29,640 nucleotides of DNA. Origin: JABMRP01 sp964444795. Its GTDB lineage: Bacteria; Planctomycetota; Planctomycetia; Pirellulales; Thermoguttaceae. Location of the stretch: the NCBI GenBank assembly GCA_964444795.1, contig CAYUIQ010000092.1:1-29640 (forward strand), written 5' to 3'. The notes under the pieces were generated by a model. That model saw only the letters and a program-made list of their open reading frames with translations, was not told where the DNA came from and did not search any database. This document shows positions 7,485 through 17,100 of the stretch, in pieces (the stretch's first letter is position 1; each line of letters begins with the position of its first letter). A program made the position numbers and the translations under genes.

Positions 7485-7837
7485 TTTTCAGGACGCAATT
7501 ATTGGAAAACTAGCTGATTACATTGGGCTTCAGCCACGAACACCCGGTCGTGGTTGGCTGCGTAACTGCGCCTCTTCGGGAGCCCTCTGGTTGACAAATT
7601 AGGACGCTTCGCTTCAATATGGGGCAGTCTACCACGCAGCGAGACCGGCGGGAAGTGGAGATCGCCTCCCAAGTGTGTCTAACACCAGAGACGGCGACGA
7701 GTTCCGCCCGAAGGCAGTGGGAGAGGAGACCTCGGACGCGGCGGTGTGGATTGCGAACGTCTTGAGACCAAAGGGCCCATTTGGCAAGAACCAGGAAGCG
7801 GTTCGGACCAGTGAATTCCCCGGCTGCCGGGCACCCA
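7485..7837. other. intergenic region, no supported gene
   Basis: These 353 bases separate the GYF-domain gene (3' end) from the DUF4160 gene on the minus strand. There is no credible coding sequence. A 17-base exact copy of part of the DUF2442 gene (7073-7089) lies at 7808-7824. In one minus-strand frame it reads RGIHWSEP, echoing the DUF2442 signature, so a relic is possible but weakly supported. Confidence 0.4.
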
Positions 7838-8971
7838 TCATCGCCGCCCGAGTGTCAACAGCGCACGGATCACTTCGACGAAAAGGTGGAAGCAGAGAAA
7901 CGCCACGTAGCTGAAAAACGGCAAGGCCGCCGCCAGAATCAATCCGGCCACCGCCGCCGCGACCGTCGCCGGCGCGCCGGCCAACTCCACGGTTCCGCCA
8001 CGGCCGGCTTGCAGGCTCGACTCAAGCGTCTTGAACACTTCGGGACTCTGGAAGACGAGTATCAGGGCGCGGAGCAACTCGAAGGTGCCCAGCACCACAC
8101 CGGCGCCGAACGCTACCGGCACAAGCCGTACGACCGCCTTGACGAGAAACGAAATGACTCCGATCGCCTCCTCGCCGGCTCCCGCGTTGGGGTCGATACG
8201 CAGCCCGAGTGTCGCCGGGTTGAGCGATACGACCGCCATAAACGCAAAGACGGCGAAACCGGCCACGCCTTGGAGAATCCATCCGAAGTCCTTGGCGCCG
8301 AACTCCTCGGTTTCCACCGCCAGGAACGACATGACCAGCAACCAAGCCACGCCGGCGATCATGCTCAAAAGCGCATAGCAATCGAGAAAGGCGGTCGAGG
8401 AGACCGCTGCCGGGGCGGCCCGGTTCAGACGTTCCAGGGCCTCGCAGAACCGCCGTGCCGTGTACTGCAACACGGCCAGGATCAACACACCCGCAATCCC
8501 CGGCAGGATCATCGTCGCGCTGTGTGTTTCGATCGTCAAAACGACCGACAACGCAAACAACACGAACATGGCCAGATAGAGCGTATAATGGCCGCAGCCC
8601 GCGAACAGCGCCGTCGCCGAGGTAACAAACCGGGCGGTGAAGCGGCGCCGGGCAAAATCGAGAAAGACGTCGAAGACGTGCCTGGGCGGTTGTTCTTCCT
8701 CGCCGTCCTCCGCTTCGGCCCCTCCGTCGGTCGAAATGACCACCGACCCGAGCTCGGCCGAATCGCCAACCGACGGCGTACCGCCAAGCGCCGGCGAGCT
8801 ACCGAACAGGCCCTTCACTTTGCGGGCCGGCTGCCATTGGTCCATCCCCTCGCGCCAGACGAGATCCTCCTGGGCGAGTTTGCCCGCGGCGGCAAGCTGC
8901 CGGATCTGGACCGTTGTCACCGGACCGACCTGCCCCCCATCTTTGGCGTAGAACCACTCGACCGAACTCAT
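7838..8971 (-). CDS. GYF_2-domain membrane protein
   Basis: This 377-residue membrane protein starts with a GYF_2-type domain (about 1-55: WFYAKDGGQVGPVT, QIRQLAAAGKLAQEDLVWREGMDQWQPA). An acidic linker follows (GGAEAEDGEEEQ), then a multi-span part with four or five hydrophobic segments (for example YLAMFVLFALSVVLTI, MILPGIAGVLILAVL, LSMIAGVAWLLVMSFL). The GYF_2 domain is a predicted protein-interaction module, frequent in planctomycetes at the N-terminus of membrane proteins, and should face the cytoplasm. GGAAGGA lies 6 bases before the ATG. The function of the membrane part is unknown. The gene appears to stand alone. Confidence 0.85.
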   Translation of the reverse strand: MSSVEWFYAKDGGQVGPVTTVQIRQLAAAGKLAQEDLVWREGMDQWQPARKVKGLFGSSPALGGTPSVGDSAELGSVVISTDGGAEAEDGEEEQPPRHVFDVFLDFARRRFTARFVTSATALFAGCGHYTLYLAMFVLFALSVVLTIETHSATMILPGIAGVLILAVLQYTARRFCEALERLNRAAPAAVSSTAFLDCYALLSMIAGVAWLLVMSFLAVETEEFGAKDFGWILQGVAGFAVFAFMAVVSLNPATLGLRIDPNAGAGEEAIGVISFLVKAVVRLVPVAFGAGVVLGTFELLRALILVFQSPEVFKTLESSLQAGRGGTVELAGAPATVAAAVAGLILAAALPFFSYVAFLCFHLFVEVIRALLTLGRR

Positions 8972-9350
8972 ACGCTATTCCTTCCCCGCAATGCCGCCCG
9001 TCATCGTTTCCGACCAATCCTCTATCCTGACTGGTTTCGCCGCGATTTTCAAGACATCCGGGGGGTTTAGTCCGATACCGATGGTTTTCTCACCATCGGG
9101 GGCGTCGTATTGCGAGCGGAACTCCAGTCAGGTCGTCACTGGCGATCCCGAAACACGTTGGGAATTTGGACCAGTTTCGGCCCCGATGGAGTGTTTCAGG
9201 TGGGGTCGATATTTGACACGTTTCGCCAAAGGCATGAGGAGACGGCGCAGAACCCCAAACACGGGCCGTCTGGCTGCCGCACGAAACCTCATTGATGCCT
9301 CCGAAATTCGCCCGGCCTTCAGGCATTTAATGTACGAAGTCGAAAGACGT
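8972..9350. other. intergenic region with one perfect hairpin
   Basis: This gap of 379 bases is upstream of the GYF-domain gene and downstream of the TIM-barrel gene, both on the minus strand. The one structure seen is the inverted repeat at 9078-9099. Open frames here have no family resemblance. Confidence 0.5.
9078..9099. repeat. perfect 8-base inverted repeat
   Basis: CCGATGGT (9078-9085), loop TTTCTC, ACCATCGG (9092-9099). It lies about 105 bases upstream of the GYF-domain start. It could be an operator or a Rho-dependent pause site. No T-run follows on either strand. Confidence 0.45.
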
Positions 9351-10256
9351 TTAGAAATCATCCGCTTTGCGGTAGGCTTCGATCAACCCCATCTCCGCCT
9401 CTTTGCCGCGTCCCAGGCTCAGGCCGTGCTCCATGCAGAGCACTCCGTCGTAGCCCTTCGAGTGGATATGCTTGAAGACGTTGACGTAGTTGATCTCGCC
9501 CGAGCCCGGTTCTTTTCTTCCCGGATTATCGCCGACGTGGAACGAGCCAATCTCTCCCCACGCTCTGTCGATATTCGGAATCAGATTGCCTTCGGAGATC
9601 TGCTGGTGATAGAGGTCGTTGACGATCTTGACCGAGGGGCTGTTAACGGCGCGGCAGATCAAGTACGCTTGCGGGATTTCGTGAAGGAACAGACCGGGGT
9701 GGTTCGCGTACCAGTTGAGCGGCTCGAGCACGATCACCAAACCCGCGGGCTCGGCCACCTCGGCGGCGAAGCGCAGGGTGTCAATCACGTTGGCGGTTTG
9801 ATAGTCCGTGTGAAGACGCAGGTCGTAATTGCCCGGCACCAGAAGGGCTCGGTCGCAGTTGACGCGTTTGGCGATCTCGACAGCCGCTTTCGTTCCGGCT
9901 ATGACGGCGTCGCGAGCTTCTTTGCCGCCCAGGACCATGGGATGCTCGCGGTCGTTGCCGCCCATGACGAAGGGGCCGAGTTTCATGCCCTGTTTCTCAA
10001 TCTCTTTGGCGATCTCCACCTGCAGATCGACCGATTTTCCCCCCAGGCCATTGTCGAACATGCCGCGAAAACCCTGATCGGCGGCGAACTTGATGTTGTC
10101 GATCGGGTCGTTGCCAACATGGGCCGGAAAGGCATTGATTTTGGGGCCGTAGCGCAGTTTGAACTTCCCCGTTGCCTTGGCCGTTGCCCCCATGGCGACG
10201 GTCCCCATCGTAGCCGCGCTCACCGCCGCAGCGGTCATGAATGTCCTGCGTTCCAT
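9351..10256 (-). CDS. Tat-exported TIM-barrel sugar isomerase-like protein (AP endonuclease 2 / hydroxypyruvate isomerase fold)
   Basis: This protein of about 301 residues starts with a twin-arginine signal (MERRTFMTAAAVSAATMG), so it is probably exported folded. The mature part has the xylose-isomerase-like TIM-barrel pattern of hydroxypyruvate isomerases and sugar epimerases. Acidic and His residues at strand ends would form the metal site: VIVLEPLNWY, KIVNDLYHQQI, GSFHVGDNPGR, VLCMEHGLS. Two adjacent ATG codons exist. A near-perfect GGAGGT (10262-10267) is only 2 bases from the first (10259) and 5 from the second (10256), so I prefer the second. The substrate is unknown. Tat-exported members of this fold are numerous in planctomycetes and likely act on sugar derivatives. 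Confidence 0.9.
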   Translation of the reverse strand: MERRTFMTAAAVSAATMGTVAMGATAKATGKFKLRYGPKINAFPAHVGNDPIDNIKFAADQGFRGMFDNGLGGKSVDLQVEIAKEIEKQGMKLGPFVMGGNDREHPMVLGGKEARDAVIAGTKAAVEIAKRVNCDRALLVPGNYDLRLHTDYQTANVIDTLRFAAEVAEPAGLVIVLEPLNWYANHPGLFLHEIPQAYLICRAVNSPSVKIVNDLYHQQISEGNLIPNIDRAWGEIGSFHVGDNPGRKEPGSGEINYVNVFKHIHSKGYDGVLCMEHGLSLGRGKEAEMGLIEAYRKADDF

Positions 10257-10360
10257 CATACACCTCCTTGAATTGTTACTTCTTCATTGAGATTGGCGAC
10301 TGATAGCGATTTCAATCCTGCAGCGCTCTCGACTTTACCATAGATGAGGCTCGTGCTCCA

Positions 10361-10450
10361 CTAACTGGCCCCGTGCCAAGCCAAGCCGCGGGGCTGCCTC
10401 CGTTTTCGTCGACCGCCTTTCGGCGACTTGTGTTTTCGCTTCTTGGCCAT
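10361..10450 (-). CDS. tiny basic hypothetical peptide
   Basis: This is a 29-residue ORF, almost half Lys/Arg: MAKKRKHKSPKGG, then RRKRRQPRG, ending GLAWHGAS. AGGTGG lies 6 bases before the ATG at 10450, a fair ribosome site. The composition suggests nucleic-acid or ribosome binding. I do not recognise the family. The frame is open further upstream, but that part is compositionally random. It could be a chance ORF. Confidence 0.4.
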   Translation of the reverse strand: MAKKRKHKSPKGGRRKRRQPRGLAWHGAS

Positions 10451-10790
10451 AGTAACCCACCTGCGATTCTCCCCGGATTCCTCTAGCGAATTGACCCAGC
10501 CGTCGGGAATCGCGATACTTGAGGGCGGACGACCTGAGATGTCTCCACGTTCGTCGGGGTTAGAGCCCGGCGATGCTCGAAAGACGTTTGCCGTTCCGAG
10601 CGCGGCGCTGTCACGAAAGGAACCGATGTCATGCCACGGATAACGCCAGAGGGATCTCGACACCCCCGTCAACAGCTACACATTTTTTAAGCTACACTAG
10701 CCACTATTGCCGTCGCGGGCCAATTATCGATACCTTCGCAAATAATAGCTCAAGAACGCGATGGTTAGGACGCTCGCTTTCCCCGCAGGA
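10451..10790. other. intergenic region including the possible IS 3' end
   Basis: This stretch of 340 bases lies between the transposase stop and the small basic ORF, with no supported gene. It contains the octamer AGCTACAC twice in direct orientation (10674-10681 and 10690-10697) around a T6 run, about 100 bases past the transposase stop. This could be the terminal region of the insertion sequence or its junction, but the matching other end is absent. Confidence 0.4.
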
Positions 10791-11700
10791 TTACGCAGCT
10801 TTCCGCTGGTAATGCTTCAGCAGCCCACCGAGCCGTTCGTGGCAAACGATTTCATTCCGGATGATGGCGTCAGCGGATTTCGGTGGTGGGTTGGGCTCCG
10901 TGAGCAGCGTATTGCCAAGGCCTTGGTGTGGTCGGAACCTGTGGTAGTAATCGAGCCAAGACGAGATAAGGTACCTCAGGTGCTTCTCGCCGAAGATGAA
11001 GAAATGATTCAGAACTTCGTGCTTTGTCCTCTGCACCCACACCTCGGTGTGTGGATTCATGTTTGGTGATCGCGGCGGAATCGGCCGGAATTCAATGCCT
11101 TCGGATTCGAGAATCGAACAGAATTGAGCTGTGAACTTCGTGTCCCTGTCTCGGATGATGTGTGTGGGCCGGTACTCCTCTCGTTCATCGTCGAAGAACA
11201 TGCTGATGTTGCGTGCTTGCTGCGCCATCCATTGGCCATCGGGATTGGGCGTCAAGCCGGCGACGTGAACACGACGCGTGTGGACGTGTATGAAAAACAA
11301 CACGTAATACGTAACCGGTCCGCGCAGCGTCCAAACCTTCGTCGTGAAGAAGTCGCTGGCCCAGAGCGTCTTGATATGCCGCTGAACGAAGTCATGCCAT
11401 GTGCCGTGCCCGCGCTTGGGACCAGGGTCGAAGCCGTTCTCTTTGAGGATGCGGGCAATCGTAGAACGGGAAATGCTCCCGATGCGCAGCTTCTTCAGCT
11501 CGCCAAGAATCCGGCTGTAGCCCCAGCCAGTGTCTTTGGCCATGCGGACGATCAGATCGCGTATCTCTTCCGGCTTGCGGGGGCGGCCCGGTTTTCCCGG
11601 TTTCCTCTTCGCCGTGCGCCCACTAACCCACCTGGCAAATGTCCGCGCCGAGCGGCATTCGATAGTCGCTGCAAGGTTCGAGAGACTAATGCCGCTCGAC
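10674..11700 (-). mobile_element. remnant of an insertion sequence
   Basis: This spans the truncated transposase and its downstream flank. The left limit is a guess from the AGCTACAC repeats. The right limit is where the transposase frame meets the glycoside hydrolase stop. No terminal inverted repeats or target duplication could be paired, so the right part of the element was probably lost. Confidence 0.4.
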
Positions 11701-11705
11701 CTCAA
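10791..11705 (-). pseudogene. IS transposase with DDE integrase core (IS481/IS3-like), 5'-truncated
   Basis: This is a 304-residue DDE transposase fragment. A helix-turn-helix-like part and the basic linker KPGKPGRPRKPEEI come first, then HTH_21-like sequence (GWGYSRILGELKKL, SISRSTIARILKENG), then the rve catalytic core. The DDE residues can be placed in LWASDFF, IIRDRDTKF and NPHTEVWVQ, and the C-terminus has the typical YYHRFRPHQGLGN. The catalytic core is intact. The frame opens only after an in-frame TGA just before a TTG at 11705, inside the end of the glycoside hydrolase gene. Relatives normally have roughly 60 more N-terminal residues. The first ATG is internal (residue 54). The coding sequence seems AT-richer than its neighbours, as expected of mobile DNA. 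Confidence 0.8.
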
Positions 11706-13827
11706 TCAAGAGCCAGGTGGTGACCCGCTGTCCGAGCACGATATGCCAACCCGAGTCTTCGGCCGTGGCCTCGACTTTCGCCCTGAGTGGACGTCCCTCG
11801 GCCGTGAGTGGCGTAACACGAAGTGAGTTCACGCCGCTGAGCCCGTGCAGTGCGACAAATCCCTTCACCGGCTCGATGACCGAGGGGGCGTGCCCCCAGT
11901 CTTTGATCGTTTTGCGATCGGTGTTCCACTCGAAGCCGGTGAGTGTTGCCCGAGCGGTGGTTGTCAGCAGCAGTCGCTGGGCATCCGCAATCTTCTTGCC
12001 GTCGAGCGATGTGAGGTAGATACAACAGAACTCGTTGGACGGCCGTGCCGCGATGTTCGAGGTACGCCGGCCGCTGTCACGAACGAAGCCGATTAGCGCC
12101 TGCGTGTGTGGCGTGTCGACCACGACGACGCCTTTCTGCCGATCGGCTTCGTACCAGCCAAGTTGCCCGGTGTCGGCCATGATCTCCCCCAACGGAGATG
12201 CCGTGGGGTACGGCGACGATTCGCCCTCGGTGGTCCACCTGGTGGCATGGCTCAGCGGCGTCGAGCGGGCAAAGCGAGTGTCGAAGAACGGCCGCTCCTT
12301 GCGATCTATCCTGAGTCCCGCGATCATCTGCTCCTTGTTGTACGCCCGGACTATCGTTTTCTTCGCGGCGGCCACGTCCTGCCGGTGGAACATGGCCGCG
12401 CATGCGACGAGGTGCGTCATCTTGACCGGGTCGTTGGAGAAATCAAAAGAACTCCGCCAACCTTCGTCGGGCCGCTGCATCCGGCCCTTGCCGTACGTGA
12501 ACCAATAGATGCCGTCCCAATCATGCAGAAGTACGTAAGCCGTCAGGATCGGGATGCCCTCGCACGCATACTCGGCAGGGTACGGATGATTTGTCTCGGA
12601 AATCGTATACGGGCGCCCCACCACTGGAGTGCGGGCAAACTGCGTTACCGTCGAGTCGAGCGGATCGTTGACCATCGGCGTGTTGGCGATCCAGAAGTCC
12701 TTCCCGGTTCGCGGGTGTTGCCAATAGCCGTGGCCGTCGACGATATCGAAGACAAGATTGCTCAGGACGTGCGTGTACGCGCAATATCCGTCGGCGTGAT
12801 CGGCCGTACCTATCAGCGGAGCCTTGACATCGAGTTCGTCGGTAAGCAGTCGCCGCATGCGCTGGAAGAATGTGCGTTCCAGTTCCATGTAGAACCGGGC
12901 TTCAGTCACGAACCGCAGCTTCGACGCCTTGTCGAACTGCCACGGCGCGAGTCGCGGCACTCGCTTGCCTCCCGCTTCGGCGCGGATGTTTCTCAACTCC
13001 TCCGCCGGCACGTTCTCTTCGAGCCACTTGTTATACTGATCGGTCAACTCATCGGCATACGAGACCGGAATCGGCCGCCATGTGGCTTTGCCCTCTGTGT
13101 TGTCGCTGCCAACCAGACGGCCACCCGCCCAGCCTTCGAGCACCGAATTCTCGTTGACCATCTCGATCGTGCATACGGCCGGCTCGTGACGGTACTCGGT
13201 CTTCGTGTACGGATTGCGGTGAGAAAGCAGCTTTCGGGCAAAGTCGTGTTGCAGTTCGATCAACCGGGGGTTGAAGTACGTTGCCGACTTGCCGTAGCCG
13301 AGCAGTTTCGCGTCCCGCACGCCGTCGCTCGGCTTGTACTGTCGCGACACATTCAAGTTCAGGTTGCTGTAGATGCCGCGCCGTTTCAATTCGGCGATGA
13401 AGAAGTCGAGCCGGTCGATAGCGTCTGCATCGAATCGGGCCGTGTCGTCCCGGGTCTTGTCGAACAGCGGGCTCCACGGGCCGTCCATGTGGTGGAAGCG
13501 AACGCAATTCACACCGAATCGGGCAAGATCGTCGGCGATCGCGGGTGCCGACCCCTTCGCCGGAAAGCAGTTGGGTCCCGTCAGATTGACGCCCCAGATG
13601 CGAAAACGGCCGCCGTCCGGTTTCAGCAGACGCGCGCCTTCGACTTGCAGGAAGCCGTCGCGGCCGGCAGGCGCGTCGAGGTACTGCGACATATCGATGA
13701 CGGATCGCTCGGCCATTGACCAATCGATCTGGTAAGGCGCGAAATCGATGTCACCGCCAAGCGACTGGACATCACCGCCGAACACGACGACGATACCAAC
13801 AAGAGACAGACGCAGTTTTCCAGACAT
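11686..13827 (-). CDS. exported clan GH-A glycoside hydrolase (cellulase-like)
   Basis: This 713-residue secreted enzyme has a signal peptide (MSGKLRLSLVGIVVVFGG) and then a TIM-barrel hydrolase with the typical opening RIWGVNLTGPNCFP and FGVNCVRFHHMD. Candidate catalytic residues are Glu226 in MVNENS (acid/base, the N-E pair of clan GH-A) and Glu411 in YTISETNHPYP (nucleophile). Other barrel motifs are DIVDGHGYW and DGIYWFTYG. The C-terminal 200 residues look like beta-sandwich accessory domains. The start ATG at 13827 has GGAG just upstream. Relatives are annotated as cellulase-family or GH5-like, but the polysaccharide substrate is not evident. The stop overlaps the start of the transposase remnant. 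It is divergent from the FG-GAP gene and so shares its upstream region. Confidence 0.9.
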   Translation of the reverse strand: MSGKLRLSLVGIVVVFGGDVQSLGGDIDFAPYQIDWSMAERSVIDMSQYLDAPAGRDGFLQVEGARLLKPDGGRFRIWGVNLTGPNCFPAKGSAPAIADDLARFGVNCVRFHHMDGPWSPLFDKTRDDTARFDADAIDRLDFFIAELKRRGIYSNLNLNVSRQYKPSDGVRDAKLLGYGKSATYFNPRLIELQHDFARKLLSHRNPYTKTEYRHEPAVCTIEMVNENSVLEGWAGGRLVGSDNTEGKATWRPIPVSYADELTDQYNKWLEENVPAEELRNIRAEAGGKRVPRLAPWQFDKASKLRFVTEARFYMELERTFFQRMRRLLTDELDVKAPLIGTADHADGYCAYTHVLSNLVFDIVDGHGYWQHPRTGKDFWIANTPMVNDPLDSTVTQFARTPVVGRPYTISETNHPYPAEYACEGIPILTAYVLLHDWDGIYWFTYGKGRMQRPDEGWRSSFDFSNDPVKMTHLVACAAMFHRQDVAAAKKTIVRAYNKEQMIAGLRIDRKERPFFDTRFARSTPLSHATRWTTEGESSPYPTASPLGEIMADTGQLGWYEADRQKGVVVVDTPHTQALIGFVRDSGRRTSNIAARPSNEFCCIYLTSLDGKKIADAQRLLLTTTARATLTGFEWNTDRKTIKDWGHAPSVIEPVKGFVALHGLSGVNSLRVTPLTAEGRPLRAKVEATAEDSGWHIVLGQRVTTWLLIEVERH

Positions 13828-14128
13828 TAGGACTCCTCTCTGCCATCTAGGGTTGCCCCATTCTATCTCGGCCGTGCTCGAATCGCCAGGTACCCTTGCA
13901 CTACCCACGCACCGACAAAGCCAACAAGTTGCGGCAATCCCTTGAGTGCGCCATTTGCAGCCGCTAGAATAGGGTCAACCCAGCGGTCGCGCCGGCTATC
14001 TCCAAGAGAGACTCCAACTCATGGAGGAAGGGACATGGGCTTTCAAGTACCACATGGCGTTGCTGTATCGCTGCTTGCCGCCTCAGCAACGGCAGTGGCA
14101 TCGGCAGTCAACCATTAGGAGCGACGCT
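13828..14128. promoter_or_regulatory. divergent upstream region of the GH-A and FG-GAP genes
   Basis: This 301-base region must hold promoters for the hydrolase (-) and for the FG-GAP/PQQ unit (+). I see no clear -35/-10 pair and no operator palindrome. The only structured element is the small leader ORF at 14035-14118. Confidence 0.5.
14035..14118 (+). CDS. 27-residue leader-like ORF upstream of the FG-GAP gene
   Basis: An ATG at 14035 follows a strong ribosome site (GGAGGAAGG). The ORF encodes 27 residues with a signal-peptide-like hydrophobic stretch (VAVSLLAASATAVASAV). Its TAG stop (14116-14118) lies inside the TAGGAG ribosome site of the next gene, 10 bases before that gene's ATG. This geometry suits a leader peptide that couples translation. 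It may instead be the leftover signal peptide of a lost gene. No homologue recognised. Confidence 0.4.
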   Translation: MGFQVPHGVAVSLLAASATAVASAVNH

Positions 14129-17100
14129 ATGATGAGTGCAGTGCGGCTTGGATCATTCACTGGCTTAGTCGTCTCCACCTGCGCGGCCTTTGGTCAGGAA
14201 GTGGCGTTCGAGAAGATCGTGCTTTGTGATGACGCGTATTACTGCGATGGCGTCGCAACGGGTGACTTCAACCGCGACGGTGCGGTCGACATCGTGGCCG
14301 GGCCTTTCTGGTATGAGGGGCCCAAATTCCGACGGCGTCACGAAATCTATCCGCCCGTGACGTTCGATCCGGCAAAGGGCCAGTCCGACAGCCTCTTCTC
14401 GAACGTCTACGATTTCAACGGCGACGGACGGCCTGAGATCGTCACTCACTGGGAAGGGTCGTGGGGATACGTGGCGCCCAACTGGAACCGGCCGCACGAA
14501 CCGTGGACGTTCCATCCCCTGGGTGCCAAGGGCGACTGGCCGCAGTTTCATCATGGCCAAGGTGTCGGTGATCTGACGGGAGACGGGCTGCCGGAAATCG
14601 TGATCAACGAAGGTTGGCTCACTCAAGAGCGGTCGCGGGCCGCGGAAGGCGAGCCTGCGTGGCGTTTCCAGCTGCACCGTTTTGCGAAACAGCGAGGCGG
14701 AGCCCAGATGCTCGTCTATGATGTGGACGGCGACGAGGACGCTGATGTAGTGACGTCGCTCGATTCCCACGGTTGGGGACTCGCCTGGTTTGAAAATACG
14801 CAAGACAAGGAGACCGGAAAGCTGTCCTTCGTCCAGCACACGATTATGGGTTCTCGGGAAGAGGAGGCGAAATACGGCGTCGCCTTTTCGCAACCGCATG
14901 CCCTGGTCGCCGGCGACATCGACGGCGACGGCCTGACCGACGTCGTCGTCGGCAAACGGCGCTGGGCCCATGGGCCCAAGGGCGATATCGAGCCCGGCGC
15001 ACCGGCCGTTGTCTATTGGTTCCGCTTGGAGCGAACGGAGGACGGCGTGCGATTCCGGCCCTATCGGATCGATGACAACAGCGGCGTCGGGCTGCAGATC
15101 GCAGCCACCGACGTCAATGCCGACGGGCGGCTCGACGTCCTTACGGCGTCGAAACTCGGAACGTCCCTGTTTCTCGCAAAACCGCAAGACCACGCGGCGG
15201 ACTCTGCCGCCGAGGTCCCAACGGTCGAGCAACTCATCCAGCAGGCCGGCAATGCCGACGAAGATGCCGCGAGGCTGAAGATTCTCAGGCAACTCAAGAC
15301 GAGACCCGACCTGGACGAGACACTGCGTGCCGACGTCGACCGTGTGGTGGCAGTCGTCGACCGCTGGGTGAACGACCCGCGACTTTTTCAGTGGTTTCAC
15401 AAGGAGATTCGCGAGACCCTCGACTATGACTTCGGCATCGCAAAGGAATCGCCGCTGTATCCACTCACGTGCATCTACCGTGGGCGGATGCTGGTCTGGA
15501 CCGCCAACGAATACGGCAACATCAAGGGCTATCACGAGGTGCGTCGCCGGTTCTTCGATCGGGCCGTCGGGCATTTTCGAACGGCTGCGGAGTCGTTTCC
15601 CGACAACCGAATCGTGCGGATGTATCTCGGCGAGCCGATTCCGCCGACGAAGCCGTATCCGGGCGTAGCCGGCGCACCGGCTTGGGCCGTCGCGCAGCGA
15701 GAAGGGCTGGAGCGGCTCAGCGACATCGTCCTCTGGTGGATCGATCATCGGCTGCAAGAGGACGGGCAGTATGGCGGCGGGTGGGACGACGACTGCGAAA
15801 TGTGGCGACACTGGGTCCCCGTGATGATCGCTTTCGAGCATCCGCGAATGACCGAGGCCCAGGAGTTCTTTTCCCGAGCGTTGTTGAGTCAAGAGTACAT
15901 GCAGGGCGGCTACACGCGGCGAATCTACGATGTCGAGCATACGGCCGAGCCCACCAGCGACACGATCACGCCGATGATGCATCTAGCCCCCGAAGATCCG
16001 CAATGGCGGAAACGGGCCATGCTGCTGGCGGAATTGATGGAGACCGTCTGGACCGACCAGAACGAATGCGGCCTCCTACAATTCAAGAGCACATACTTCA
16101 GCAGCGGGCGGGTCGATGACGATCCGGTCCGGGCATGCGACACACCCTATCACATCCGGGCCATGGAACCGGCCTTGGTCCTCTGGTTGCGTACCGGCGA
16201 CAAGCGGCTGGGGCAGTTGTTCACGGCGTGGATGGATACGTGGGTCGACGCGACGGCACGGGCCGAGCGAGGCAAGCAGGCGGGCGTCATTCCGGCCGCG
16301 ATTCGCTGGCCCGGCGGTGAGCCCGCCGGTCCCGGACCGCAGTGGTGGGACCCTCGCCACCACGGCGAACCGCGGCTGTACGAGTGGCCCAGCGCCGTGC
16401 AGAAGCTAACCGACGCGTTGCTGCTGACCTACCACATGACCGACGACGACAAGTATCTCCAACCGCTCAGATCGATGGCCGCCATTCGGCTCGAAGCACT
16501 GACGATGTCTTCGAGAGAAATGCCGCAGCCGGGGTCGCGGCAATGGTGCGGCACGAAGCTCGGATTCCTCGCTCGCACCCTGGCGAAATATCGGCTGCTG
16601 ACCGGCAGCGACGAGTTCGACGAGCTGCTCGCCCAAGACGGCCCAACGCGGTTCGTGGACGCGTCTGATCCCGACCGCGTGCGGCTGACCGAGTCACTTC
16701 GCCACACGGCCGAGGCGTTGGCGATCAACTTCCCGGGCCGAACGAGCGAGGTTCGTTGGACCGACCGGGTCTTCGCCTTCGCCCGACTGTTCGGCGAGGA
16801 CATGCTCTTTGCCGATCGCGTACCGGCCTGCGACAAACGGCCGAATCTCGGTCTGTTGTACGCGACTGCCACGGGAGATCGGGGCGACTTCGCGGTATTT
16901 CCGCTGAACTCCGTTCGATGGCTGACCGAGCCGCGCAAGATCGCGGCGATGGTGACCGAGCGTGGCAGCGATCGATTCTCCGCCGAGTTATTCCATTTCG
17001 GCGTCGAACCGCGGTCGATGGGGGCCGAGTTGTATCTGCTCAAACCGGGTCGCTATACGTTCGCGCTCGTCGACGAGGCCAACTCGACAATCGGCGACGC

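Noticed and set aside
7781..9070. Open frame of 429 codons on the plus strand, His/Arg/Gln-rich
   Set aside because: Antisense shadow of the GYF-domain membrane protein. Composition is that of reverse-translated hydrophobic helices.
8991..10271. Open frame of 426 codons on the plus strand
   Set aside because: Antisense to the TIM-barrel gene, whose strand has a Tat signal and strong ribosome site.
12106..13719. Long open frame (537 codons) on the plus strand
   Set aside because: It is antisense to the glycoside hydrolase gene, Arg/Val-rich, and has no domain pattern. The sense strand has clear catalytic motifs, a signal peptide and a ribosome site.
14165..15982. Long open frame (605 codons) on the minus strand
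   Set aside because: Antisense shadow of the FG-GAP gene caused by GC-rich codon bias. No recognisable motif.
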